64,000 nucleotides of DNA, from the NCBI GenBank assembly GCA_016874005.1, contig VGVQ01000017.1, positions 28,329 to 92,328 on the forward strand, read 5' to 3'. Source of the DNA: Gemmatimonadota bacterium (GTDB taxonomy: Bacteria > Gemmatimonadota > Gemmatimonadetes > Gemmatimonadales > GWC2-71-9). Shown piece by piece: positions 57,061 through 64,000 of this stretch. The notes beneath the pieces were generated by a model. It did not search any database. It was not told the DNA's origin and saw only the letters and a program-made list of their open reading frames with translations. The position numbers were made by a program, and so were the translations under genes. Position 1 is the stretch's first letter. Each line of letters opens with the position of its first letter.

Positions 57061-57692
57061 GCGGACCGCGTCTGGTGGACGGAATTGCCGAACGGCTCCG
57101 AGATTTCGTCGACCTTCTCCGGCGGCGCGAAGAAGCCGCGCTCGTCGACCAGGAATTCTTGCCGGAGAGTCGGATCGGCGATCGACTCCCCTTTGATCTT
57201 CTTCTGGAGGAGCATGATGCCGTACATCAGCCCTTCGGGTCGGGGCGGACACCCCGGGACATAGACGTCGACCGGAATGATGGTATCGATCCCCTGGACC
57301 ATCGCGTAGGTATCGAAGATCCCGCCGGTGGAGGCGCAGGCCCCCATGGAGATCGCCCACTTGGGTTGGGGCATCTGGTCCCACACCCGCCGAATGATCG
57401 GGGCCAGCTTGAATGGCAACCGGCCCGCGCAAATCAATACGTCGGCTTGCCGCGGCGAGAAGCTCATTCGCTCCATCCCGAACCGCGAGATGTCGAACCG
57501 GCCGGCCGCGGTCGCCATGAATTCGATGGCGCAGCACGCGGTGCCGAACGGCATCGGCCACAGCGAGTTGGCGCGGCCCCAGTTGACCAGGGCATCGAGC
57601 CTGGTCGTCACCCAGTTCGGGGAAACGGCGGCAACCTCACCGGATTCCGCCGGTGGTAGGGTCAATCCCACTGGAATGCACCTCGCTTCCAT
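57057..57692 (-). CDS. nuoB: NADH-quinone oxidoreductase subunit B
   Basis: 211 residues. Cluster N2 ligands Cys53-Cys54 (GTACCAIE), Cys119 and Cys148 ([11 protein letters not shown]). It passes electrons to quinone. The ATG at 57692 overlaps nuoA by 31 nt; a later start would also retain the conserved core, so the extreme N-terminus is uncertain. Confidence 0.96.
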   Translation of the reverse strand: MEARCIPVGLTLPPAESGEVAAVSPNWVTTRLDALVNWGRANSLWPMPFGTACCAIEFMATAAGRFDISRFGMERMSFSPRQADVLICAGRLPFKLAPIIRRVWDQMPQPKWAISMGACASTGGIFDTYAMVQGIDTIIPVDVYVPGCPPRPEGLMYGIMLLQKKIKGESIADPTLRQEFLVDERGFFAPPEKVDEISEPFGNSVHQTRSA

Positions 57693-58027
57693 ACGTACAG
57701 GTAGCCGACGCCGAGAACCCCGACGAACACCAGGATCTCGGCGAGCAGAAGCCCGCCCATGTCCTTGAACTGGTTGAAGGCCACCGCCCACGGAATCATG
57801 AACACCGTTTCGATGTCGAAGATGATGAACAGCATGGCGACCAGGTACCACTTGATCGAGAACCGCTCCCGCGCGTCGCCGAGCACCGGCACCCCCGACT
57901 CGTAGGGCGCGATTTTGGTCGCCGTTCGGCGGTAGGAGGAGAGCAGGTGCGACAGGCCGATCATCAGGATCGCGTTGGCGACCACGAAGGCGATCAGCAC
58001 GAGAATCGGTAGGTACGAGCGAAGCAT
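57662..58027 (-). CDS. nuoA: NADH-quinone oxidoreductase subunit A
   Basis: 121 residues with three membrane helices. [32 protein letters not shown] is the family core (blocks YESG, RF.IKWY and FDIE with conserved acids). First gene of the 14-gene nuo operon. The ATG at 58027 begins the first membrane helix; upstream in-frame codons run through the palindrome and promoter and are not coding. Confidence 0.96.
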   Translation of the reverse strand: MLRSYLPILVLIAFVVANAILMIGLSHLLSSYRRTATKIAPYESGVPVLGDARERFSIKWYLVAMLFIIFDIETVFMIPWAVAFNQFKDMGGLLLAEILVFVGVLGVGYLYVWKRGAFQWD

Positions 58028-58083
58028 GGGCAATGACCCGATGGCTTGCGTGGTCCTGGGATGCGTATCGATCCGGTCGGACA

Positions 58084-58105
58084 GTTCGTGAAAACTTTCA
58101 CGAAC
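58084..58105. promoter_or_regulatory. Rex-type operator in the nuo promoter region
   Basis: Perfect 22-bp palindrome: GTTCGTGAAA (58084-58093), centre AC, TTTCACGAAC (58096-58105). Its inner 18 bp match the Rex consensus TTGTGAANNNNTTCACAA at 12 of 14 fixed positions, with symmetrical mismatches. It lies just downstream of the predicted nuo start site (about 58109), where a bound repressor would block transcription. Confidence 0.65.
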
Positions 58106-58115
58106 CGGACGAACG

Positions 58116-58144
58116 AACATAACGGAGCCATCCAAGGGTTTCAA
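58116..58144 (-). promoter_or_regulatory. Promoter of the nuo operon
   Basis: Minus strand: TTGAAA (58139-58144), 17-nt spacer, TATGTT (58116-58121). Predicted start at about 58109, giving a leader of about 80 nt that contains the palindrome at 58084-58105. Confidence 0.6.
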
Positions 58145-58276
58145 CTCAACACCGGTCGCAAATGGCCGTCATCGCGAGAGTTAGCCTGGTGATGGCCAGG
58201 CCACCCAAGCCGGCGGGGGTGGCTGTATATTGGGGCGTTTCGTACCGTTTCCCCGCTCACCATTCGGACTGGGACG

Positions 58277-58855
58277 ATGTCGATCAAGTCGGACCGCTGG
58301 ATACGGCGGATGGCCCGGGAACAAGGGATGATCGACCCGTTCGTCGAGGCCCAGGTTCGGCAGCTGGACGCCCAGGGCCGGCGGGTGATTTCGTACGGCG
58401 TCTCTTCCTACGGCTACGACATGCGGGTGGCGCCGGAGTTCAAGATCTTCACCAACGTCCTCTCGGCGATCGTCGACCCGAAGGCGTTCGATGCCCGGAG
58501 TTTCGTCGAGTTCGAGGGCGATGTCTGCATCGTCCCCCCGAACAGCTTCGCCTTGGCCCGCTCGGTCGAGTACTTCCGAATCCCTCGGGAGGTTCTCACC
58601 ATCTGCGTCGGAAAGTCGACCTACGCGCGCTGCGGTATCATCACCAACGTCACTCCGTTCGAACCGGAGTGGGAGGGGCATGTGACCCTGGAGATCTCCA
58701 ACACCACGCCGCTCCCCGCCCGGATCTACGCCAACGAGGGGATCTGCCAGGTGCTGTTCTTCGAGGCGGATGCCGACGACGTGTGTGAGACGAGTTACCG
58801 CGACAAGGCCGGGAAATACCAGGGACAGCAAGGCGTCACGCTGCCGCGGCTCTAA
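58277..58855 (+). CDS. dcd: dCTP deaminase
   Basis: 192 residues. [28 protein letters not shown] and the catalytic Glu139 in [13 protein letters not shown] are family motifs; the C-terminal [12 protein letters not shown] closes the active site. It deaminates dCTP to dUTP for dTMP synthesis; the bifunctional form that also hydrolyses dUTP cannot be excluded. Divergent from nuoA. A TATATT box at 58226-58231 may be its -10, with no clear -35. Confidence 0.95.
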   Translation: MSIKSDRWIRRMAREQGMIDPFVEAQVRQLDAQGRRVISYGVSSYGYDMRVAPEFKIFTNVLSAIVDPKAFDARSFVEFEGDVCIVPPNSFALARSVEYFRIPREVLTICVGKSTYARCGIITNVTPFEPEWEGHVTLEISNTTPLPARIYANEGICQVLFFEADADDVCETSYRDKAGKYQGQQGVTLPRL

Positions 58856-58865
58856 GGAGAGATCG

Positions 58866-59636
58866 ATGGATTACCAGTACCTCGACCCGTCCCTGCCACG
58901 CCGACTCGACGGATGGCGTAGCCCGGCCCTCGGCCTGGACATGCCGGTCGTGACCTACGGGCACGCCGGCCACCCTCTGCTGCTGTTTCCCACCGCCGCC
59001 GCGGACTACCTCGAGTGCGAGCGGTTCTTCCTGGTCAAATCGGTGGAACCGGCGATCTTCGACGGCCGGATTCCGGTCATTTCGATCGAGAGCATCAACA
59101 AGCTCGCCTGGATGGACCGCCAGCTGCCGGTTCGAGAGCAAGCCCGGCGGCAGGCTCTCTACTCCCGGTACGTGGAAGAGGAGCTGGTGCCCTACATCCG
59201 GGCGATCGCCAACGACCCGGCGGCCCGGATCGCCACCTCGGGTGCCAGCTTCGGCGGCTTCCACTGCGCCAACGCACTGTTCCGGCGGCCGGACCTCTTC
59301 GACGCGGTGATCGCGATGAGCGGGTTCTACGATCTCGGTCCGGACTACCTCAAGGGCTATTCCGACGACAACTGCTATTTCAATAACCCGATGTGGTACC
59401 TGGCCAACCTCGGCGGCCCGCACCTCGATACCCTGCGGAACCGCTGCGCCATCACGATCGTCACTGGCCAGGGAGCCTACGAGGCGCCCGAGTGCTCACG
59501 GGTCCTTTCCCGACTGCTCCAGACCAAGGCCATCCCCCACACGCTCGACCTCTGGGGCCAAGACGTCAATCACGACTGGCCCTGGTGGCGCCGGATGCTG
59601 CCTCACTACGTCGATCGGCTCTGGCCTAGGGCGTGA
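58866..59636 (+). CDS. Esterase, alpha/beta hydrolase (COG4947-like)
   Basis: 256 residues, no signal peptide. Nucleophile elbow GASFGG with Ser128; likely catalytic histidine His236 in NHDWPWW. FPTAAADYLECERF near the N-terminus and MSGFYDLGPDYLKG after the elbow resemble the enterochelin-esterase-like group of putative cytosolic esterases. The substrate is unknown. AAGGAGA lies 5 nt before the ATG, 10 nt after dcd, so the two probably share a transcript. Its 3' end overlaps the convergent lipoprotein gene by 11 nt. Confidence 0.85.
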   Translation: MDYQYLDPSLPRRLDGWRSPALGLDMPVVTYGHAGHPLLLFPTAAADYLECERFFLVKSVEPAIFDGRIPVISIESINKLAWMDRQLPVREQARRQALYSRYVEEELVPYIRAIANDPAARIATSGASFGGFHCANALFRRPDLFDAVIAMSGFYDLGPDYLKGYSDDNCYFNNPMWYLANLGGPHLDTLRNRCAITIVTGQGAYEAPECSRVLSRLLQTKAIPHTLDLWGQDVNHDWPWWRRMLPHYVDRLWPRA

Positions 59637-61068
59637 TGTCGTAGATCTGAAGCGCCGGCGCGGCGGGGTTCTTGGCCGCAAAGACGTAAGTGCGGCCGCC
59701 AATCGCCGCCACCGTTCCGGTGTGCAAGCCGGTCGCGACGCCGGTGAATCCTCGCAACACCGGCTTGGTCGGGTTGGCCAGGTCGTAGACCCGAATGCCT
59801 TGACCAGCCAGTCGCTCGGTCGTTACCACCAGCCAGCGCCCGTCGTCCGTCACCTGGAGGTCGCTGATGGTGCGGACGTCGGCCACGATCAAGGAGTCGA
59901 CCAACACCGGGCCGCCGGCCAGACTCCAGATCTTGATGGCGTCGCCGTAGCCGGTCCCGCCGCGGGCGGTCCCGCCCCAGGTGCCGGTATAACCGTAGCT
60001 TCCATGGATCCAGAGGTCCGAGCCCCATCGCTCGGGAACGTTGTTGCCACCGGCGCGGGTCGCGAGCGTCACGGGATCGAGCGCCCACAGACCTGAGACG
60101 ATGTCGTTGGCCCAGAGCACGCCACCGGAGAGCTGGACGCCCCAGACGAAGGTGTTCCCGGGCCCGCCCGGGGTCACCCTGGTTCGGATCCGGCTGGTGA
60201 GGTCCCCCGTCAGGGTTCCCGAAACGTCGAGCGCGACCACCCCGCCGTTGTAATACGCGGCGTACAGTGTCTGGCTGGCCTCATCCATCCAGAAGTTGTG
60301 CGCCCCGGCACCCGGGATTTTGAGAAATGCGACCTCTCGGGGATTGCGCAGGTCGCTCACGTCGACCACATGAATGTCCCCCGACGAGGTGGAGAACAGG
60401 GTTGCCGGGCCCTCTTGGCCGATGAACAGGTATCGTTTCTCGCCGTTCGGATTGTGAAACCACCACGCGTTGTGGACGGCCGCGCCACCGGGAACGCCGT
60501 TGTCACTGGTGATCAGCCGCCCGACCTCCTGCGGTTTCGAGGGCGACCCACCGGCCCGACCGTCACCCACGTCGTAGATGATGATGCCGGTGTTCCAGGC
60601 GGAGACGAAGGCAATCCCATCGCGGACGTAGCTGTCGTGAATCCCGTATTGCGGGGGGATCGCCACCTCGCCGACGAGCACCGGATTGCCGCTCGCCGCG
60701 ACCGCTTGAAGGGTGAACGTCGTCGAACTCTGCCGATCGCTTCGGGCCGTCACCTCGATCGTGCCCGGCGGGCCGAGCCGAACCGAATTGGTCGCGAGCC
60801 CGGTCGCGTCGGTGGTCGATGTGGCTGCCCCGGTTCCTCCGCCGGTGATCGTCCAGGCCACCTGGGCGCCCGCGACCGGGACGCCACCCGATGACAACCG
60901 CACCGATAGCGCGACCGGGAGATCCGTGGCGGCGGGGCCCCGCTGCCCATCGCCGCCCGCGCTTTGGAGCACGAATGTCGTGACGCCGCCCGGGGGAGGC
61001 GAGATGGGCTCACTCCCGCAGGCGGCAGTCACGACCAGGAGCAGCGCTCGATAACGACCGGGAATCAT
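59626..61068 (-). CDS. LVIVD-repeat lipoprotein with an N-terminal Ig-like domain
   Basis: 480 residues. A signal peptide ends at TAAC, a weak lipobox, so it is probably a lipoprotein. Residues about 25-115 form a bacterial Ig-like (Big/invasin) domain (VALSVRLSSGGVPVAGAQVAWT, TDATGLATNSV). The rest is a beta-propeller-like repeat region with LVIVD-type units (GIIIYDVGDG, IHVVDVSDLRNPREV, GVVALDVSG, GIRVYDLANPTKP). Such proteins are surface or periplasmic and of unknown function. The second of two ATGs is used because GGAGG is 7 nt before it. Monocistronic. Confidence 0.8.
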   Translation of the reverse strand: MIPGRYRALLLVVTAACGSEPISPPPGGVTTFVLQSAGGDGQRGPAATDLPVALSVRLSSGGVPVAGAQVAWTITGGGTGAATSTTDATGLATNSVRLGPPGTIEVTARSDRQSSTTFTLQAVAASGNPVLVGEVAIPPQYGIHDSYVRDGIAFVSAWNTGIIIYDVGDGRAGGSPSKPQEVGRLITSDNGVPGGAAVHNAWWFHNPNGEKRYLFIGQEGPATLFSTSSGDIHVVDVSDLRNPREVAFLKIPGAGAHNFWMDEASQTLYAAYYNGGVVALDVSGTLTGDLTSRIRTRVTPGGPGNTFVWGVQLSGGVLWANDIVSGLWALDPVTLATRAGGNNVPERWGSDLWIHGSYGYTGTWGGTARGGTGYGDAIKIWSLAGGPVLVDSLIVADVRTISDLQVTDDGRWLVVTTERLAGQGIRVYDLANPTKPVLRGFTGVATGLHTGTVAAIGGRTYVFAAKNPAAPALQIYDITP

Positions 61069-61120
61069 CATCCGTCCTCCGCGCGAAGACACGGAGGGTA
61101 ACGGGACGCCCTGACCGGCG

Positions 61121-61897
61121 CTATCCCGGCTCGTCCCGGAGGTTCATTTCTTCCAGATCGCGGATCGAAGCGGCCAGGAAGTCGCCGTTCATCCGCGCGA
61201 TGGTCCACTGGCCGATCTCCTTGGGACAGGCGGCGGTGCACTCGCCGAAGTTGGTGCAGCCGCCGAAGCCCTCGAGGTCCATCCGCCGAACCATCGCGAG
61301 GACCCGGCGGTCCCGCTCGGGTTGGCCCTGCGGTAGCAGCCCGAGGTGGCTCACCTTCGCCGCCGTGAAGAGCATGGCACTGGCGTTCGGGCAGGCAGCG
61401 ACGCACGCCCCGCAGCCGATGCACTGGGCCGCATCCATCGCCCGCTCGGCGACCGGCTTGGCGATCGGAATGGCGTTCGCGTCGGGCGCGTTGCCGGTGG
61501 AAACACTGACGTAGCCACCCGCCTCGACGATCCGATCGAAGGCCGAACGATCCACCACCAAATCTCGAACGACGGGGAATCCCCGGGCCCGGAATGGCTC
61601 GACGATGATGGTATCCCCATCGGCGAAGGACCGGAGGTGGAGTTGGCAGGTCGTGGTGCCCTGGTGCGGCCCGTGGGGCCGGCCGTTGATCACCATGCTG
61701 CAGGATCCGCAGATCCCCTCGCGGCAGTCATGGTCGAAGGCAATGGGCTCTTCACCTTGGCCGATCAGGCGTTCGTTCACCACGTCGATCATTTCGAGGA
61801 ATGACATGTCGGGATTGACGTCGTCCGCCTGGTAGGACACGAACCTCCCGGCATCCTCACGGTCTCGCTGTCGCCACACCCGGAGCGCGATTCGCAT
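61121..61897 (-). CDS. sdhB: Succinate dehydrogenase iron-sulfur subunit
   Basis: 258 residues. [2Fe-2S] ligands Cys58, 63, 66, 84 (CREGICGSC); the [4Fe-4S] and [3Fe-4S] centres are supplied by [11 protein letters not shown] (Cys159-169) and [11 protein letters not shown] (Cys214, 220, 224). [20 protein letters not shown] is typical of type-B enzymes from Actinobacteria/Bacteroidetes-like lineages. Five nt after sdhA. Confidence 0.96.
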   Translation of the reverse strand: MRIALRVWRQRDREDAGRFVSYQADDVNPDMSFLEMIDVVNERLIGQGEEPIAFDHDCREGICGSCSMVINGRPHGPHQGTTTCQLHLRSFADGDTIIVEPFRARGFPVVRDLVVDRSAFDRIVEAGGYVSVSTGNAPDANAIPIAKPVAERAMDAAQCIGCGACVAACPNASAMLFTAAKVSHLGLLPQGQPERDRRVLAMVRRMDLEGFGGCTNFGECTAACPKEIGQWTIARMNGDFLAASIRDLEEMNLRDEPG

Positions 61898-61902
61898 CGA
61901 GG

Positions 61903-63816
61903 CTACTTGTAGCTGCGGGTGGTGAGCTTGACGTTTTCGAACGCCAGCGGCTCGCGGTGGAGCCTGGCTGGGGCGCCCTCGCCTCGGTATTCCCAGGCCG
62001 CGACGTAGCAGTACCGGTCGTCGTCGCGTTTGGCCTCGCCGTCGGGCGTTTGGTGCTCGACCCGGAAATGTCCCCCGCACGACTCCTCACGGTGGAGCGC
62101 GTCCTGGCACATCAGCTCACCGAATTCCAGGAAGTCCGCCACCCGACCGGCCTTCTCGAGAGACTGGTTGAGACCTTCTCCGGCCCCCGGCACCTTGACC
62201 TCGTGCCAGAACCGATCCCGCAGCTCCGGGATGAGGCCGAGCGCCTTCTTGAGGCCATCGGCCGAGCGGGCCATGCCGCAGTCGTCCCACATGATTCGGC
62301 CCAGTTCGCGATGGAACGAATCGACGGTCCCAGTCCCACGACCGGAGAGCAGCCGCTCGATCCGAGCGACCGTTTCTCGTTCGGCGGCCCTCGCTTCCGG
62401 CGCGTCCGGCGAGTTGATCCCCGGTTTCAGGCCGGCCAGATAGTTGCCGAGGGTGTACGGAATCACGAAGTAGCCATCGGCCAAGCCTTGCATCAGGGCG
62501 CTCGCGCCGAGTCGGTTGGCGCCGTGGTCGGAGAAATTGGCCTCGCCCAGCACGAAGAGCCCCGGGATGGTGCTCATCAGGTTGTAATCGACCCAAAGCC
62601 CGCCCATGGTGTAATGCACCGCCGGGAAGATCCGCATCGGCAGCTGGTAGGGATTCTCGCCGGTGATCCGTTGGTACATGTCGAACAGATTCCCGTACCG
62701 CTCCCGGATCGTCGCCTCTCCCGAGCGCTTGATCGCGTCGGCGAAGTCGAGGTAGACCCCGAGGCCGGTCTCACCGACCCCCCGGCCCTCGTCACAGACC
62801 TCTTTTGCAGCCCGGGAGGCGATGTCCCGCGGGCAGAGGTTGCCAAAACTCGGGTATTTGCGCTCGAGGTAGTAGTCTCGTTCACTCTCCGGAATCGCCC
62901 CAGGGACCCGTCGGTCGCGGGCCGACTTCGGGACCCAGACCCGGCCGTCGTTCCGGAGCGATTCGCTCATCAAGGTGAGCTTGGATTGGTAGTCGCCGCT
63001 CACCGGAATGCAGGTCGGGTGGATCTGGGTGTAGCAGGGGTTGCCAAACGCGGCGCCCCGCTTGTAGGCCCGGTACGTTGCCGTGACGTTGCTCCCTTTG
63101 GCGTTGGTCGACAAGTAGAACACGTTGCCGTACCCGCCGGTGGCGAGGACGACCGCGTCCGCGCAATGGGTGGCGATCGCCCCGGTGACCAGATCGCGGA
63201 CCACGATGCCCGTCGCCCGGCCGTCGACGACCACGAGATCGAGCATCTCGGTCCGGGGGAACATGGCGACAGTTCCCGCGGCGATCTGCCGCTCCAGCGC
63301 CGAATACGCCCCGAGCAACAGCTGCTGCCCGGTCTGCCCCCGCGCGTAGAAGGTCCGAGAGACCTGAGCGCCCCCGAAGGAGCGGTTCGCCAACACGCCG
63401 CCGTACTCCCTGGCGAAGGGTACGCCCTGCGCCACGCATTGATCGATGATGTCGACGCTGATCTGCGCCAGTCGGTAGACGTTCGCTTCGCGGGCCCGAA
63501 AATCGCCGCCCTTGATGGTGTCGTAGAAGAGCCGAAAGACGCTGTCGCCGTCGTTCTGGTAATTCTTCGCCGCGTTGATCCCGCCTTGCGCCGCGATACT
63601 GTGGGCTCGGCGGGGCGAATCCTGAAAGCAGTAGCACTTGACTTGGTACCCGAGTTCACCGAGCGAAGCGGCCGCCGACGCCCCAGCGAGGCCGGAGCCG
63701 ACCACGATGACGGTGTACTTCCTCTTGTTGGTGGGATTCACCAGCTTCAGCTCGAACTTGTGGCGATCCCATTTCTGCTCCAGCGGCCCGCTGGGAATCC
63801 TCGCCTTGAGATCCAT
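61903..63816 (-). CDS. sdhA: Succinate dehydrogenase flavoprotein subunit
   Basis: 637 residues. FAD-binding [19 protein letters not shown], flavinylation region [20 protein letters not shown] with the FAD-linking histidine, [13 protein letters not shown] and [21 protein letters not shown]. Length and the N-terminal [15 protein letters not shown] identify the long type-B/FrdA-like form. Oxidises succinate and reduces menaquinone through SdhC. ATG at 63816 is 2 nt after the sdhC stop; an in-frame ATG 15 nt upstream would overlap sdhC. Confidence 0.96.
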   Translation of the reverse strand: MDLKARIPSGPLEQKWDRHKFELKLVNPTNKRKYTVIVVGSGLAGASAAASLGELGYQVKCYCFQDSPRRAHSIAAQGGINAAKNYQNDGDSVFRLFYDTIKGGDFRAREANVYRLAQISVDIIDQCVAQGVPFAREYGGVLANRSFGGAQVSRTFYARGQTGQQLLLGAYSALERQIAAGTVAMFPRTEMLDLVVVDGRATGIVVRDLVTGAIATHCADAVVLATGGYGNVFYLSTNAKGSNVTATYRAYKRGAAFGNPCYTQIHPTCIPVSGDYQSKLTLMSESLRNDGRVWVPKSARDRRVPGAIPESERDYYLERKYPSFGNLCPRDIASRAAKEVCDEGRGVGETGLGVYLDFADAIKRSGEATIRERYGNLFDMYQRITGENPYQLPMRIFPAVHYTMGGLWVDYNLMSTIPGLFVLGEANFSDHGANRLGASALMQGLADGYFVIPYTLGNYLAGLKPGINSPDAPEARAAERETVARIERLLSGRGTGTVDSFHRELGRIMWDDCGMARSADGLKKALGLIPELRDRFWHEVKVPGAGEGLNQSLEKAGRVADFLEFGELMCQDALHREESCGGHFRVEHQTPDGEAKRDDDRYCYVAAWEYRGEGAPARLHREPLAFENVKLTTRSYK

Positions 63817-63818
63817 GG

Positions 63819-64000
63819 CTACCGAACCCATCCCGCGGCCACCGCGAACGGAACCGACAGGAAGCCCGCGGTGAGGACGATCGCGACGAGCCACGCCAGC
63901 AGGTACCGGCTTCGCTCGAGGTTCGGGTGGTTCGCGCCGAGCGTCTGGAACGCGCTCCAGATCCCGTGCCGGAGGTGCAGACCGAGTGCGATCATCGCCA
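63819..64000 (-). CDS. sdhC: Succinate dehydrogenase cytochrome b558 subunit (C-terminal fragment)
   Basis: Only the last 60 residues are in the window; the gene continues past position 64000. The visible part reads [18 protein letters not shown], the heme- and quinone-proximal motif of the fused, five-helix SdhC of type-B enzymes, followed by one last membrane helix ([25 protein letters not shown] shown here only by its ends LLAWLVAIV and [10 protein letters not shown]). It anchors SdhAB and binds heme b. Order sdhC-sdhA-sdhB. Confidence 0.9.
   Translation of the reverse strand, partial: AMIALGLHLRHGIWSAFQTLGANHPNLERSRYLLAWLVAIVLTAGFLSVPFAVAAGWVR

Overview
The window is a dense, GC-rich stretch of bacterial core chromosome. 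It encodes a Gram-negative envelope (complete Kdo synthesis and CMP activation, LptB/LptC/OstA-type export), futalosine-route menaquinone synthesis (mqnE, mqnA, mqnC), a 14-subunit complex I, and a type-B succinate dehydrogenase with a fused cytochrome b558-type subunit. This combination fits Gemmatimonadota best. That placement is inferred from gene content and protein flavour; no marker-gene tree was possible. I see no prophage, insertion sequence, CRISPR array, rRNA or toxin-antitoxin module. The only recombinase is a chromosomal XerC/XerD type.

Layout. 1-9847 (+): the 3' end of larC and a TPR exported protein; tRNA-Gly(CCC) with a strong terminator; then a tightly packed run (DUF512 radical SAM protein, der, plsY, gpsA, MerR regulator, surE, pcm, dedA); then tRNA-Arg(CCT) and a membrane-anchored TPR protein. 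9985-24956 (-): one long operon read kdsB-pyrG-kdsA-kdsC-kdsD-lptC-ostA-lptB-rpoN-two glycosyltransferases-YfhO-like protein-polyprenyl-phosphate mannosyltransferase-dapF, joined mostly by 4-nt stop/start overlaps. 25097-31062 (-): an orphan membrane protein, then mqnE-mqnA-mqnC-ispF-dedA-xerD. 31221-31700 (+): an isolated ICMT-like methyltransferase. 31775-37595 (-): yceD-rpmF-plsX-fabH-fabD-fabG-acpP-fabF. 37656-40107 (-): sucC-sucD-ndk. 40211-44019 (-): phosphohexomutase and a UPF0182 membrane protein. 44104-58027 (-): nuoA to nuoN in canonical order. 58277-59636 (+): dcd and an esterase. 59626-64000 (-): an LVIVD-repeat lipoprotein, then sdhC (partial)-sdhA-sdhB.

How it fits together. PyrG makes the CTP that KdsB uses to activate the Kdo made by KdsD, KdsA and KdsC; the Lpt proteins export the finished LPS. 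The fab cluster supplies acyl-ACP, and PlsX, PlsY and GpsA start phospholipid synthesis. MqnE, MqnA and MqnC make the quinone that complex I and succinate dehydrogenase reduce, while SucCD feeds succinate to the latter.

Most notable signals. A 22-bp palindrome just downstream of a good promoter before nuoA matches the Rex (NADH/NAD+-sensing repressor) consensus at 12 of 14 defined positions. A near-consensus promoter sits so close to kdsB that its mRNA should be leaderless. MqnE has an unusual CX5CX2C radical-SAM triad. NuoG is short yet keeps the optional N7 iron-sulfur cluster motif. No wholly new multi-gene system was found; the least explained items are the orphan protein at 25097-25861 and the rpoN-linked glycosylation genes.
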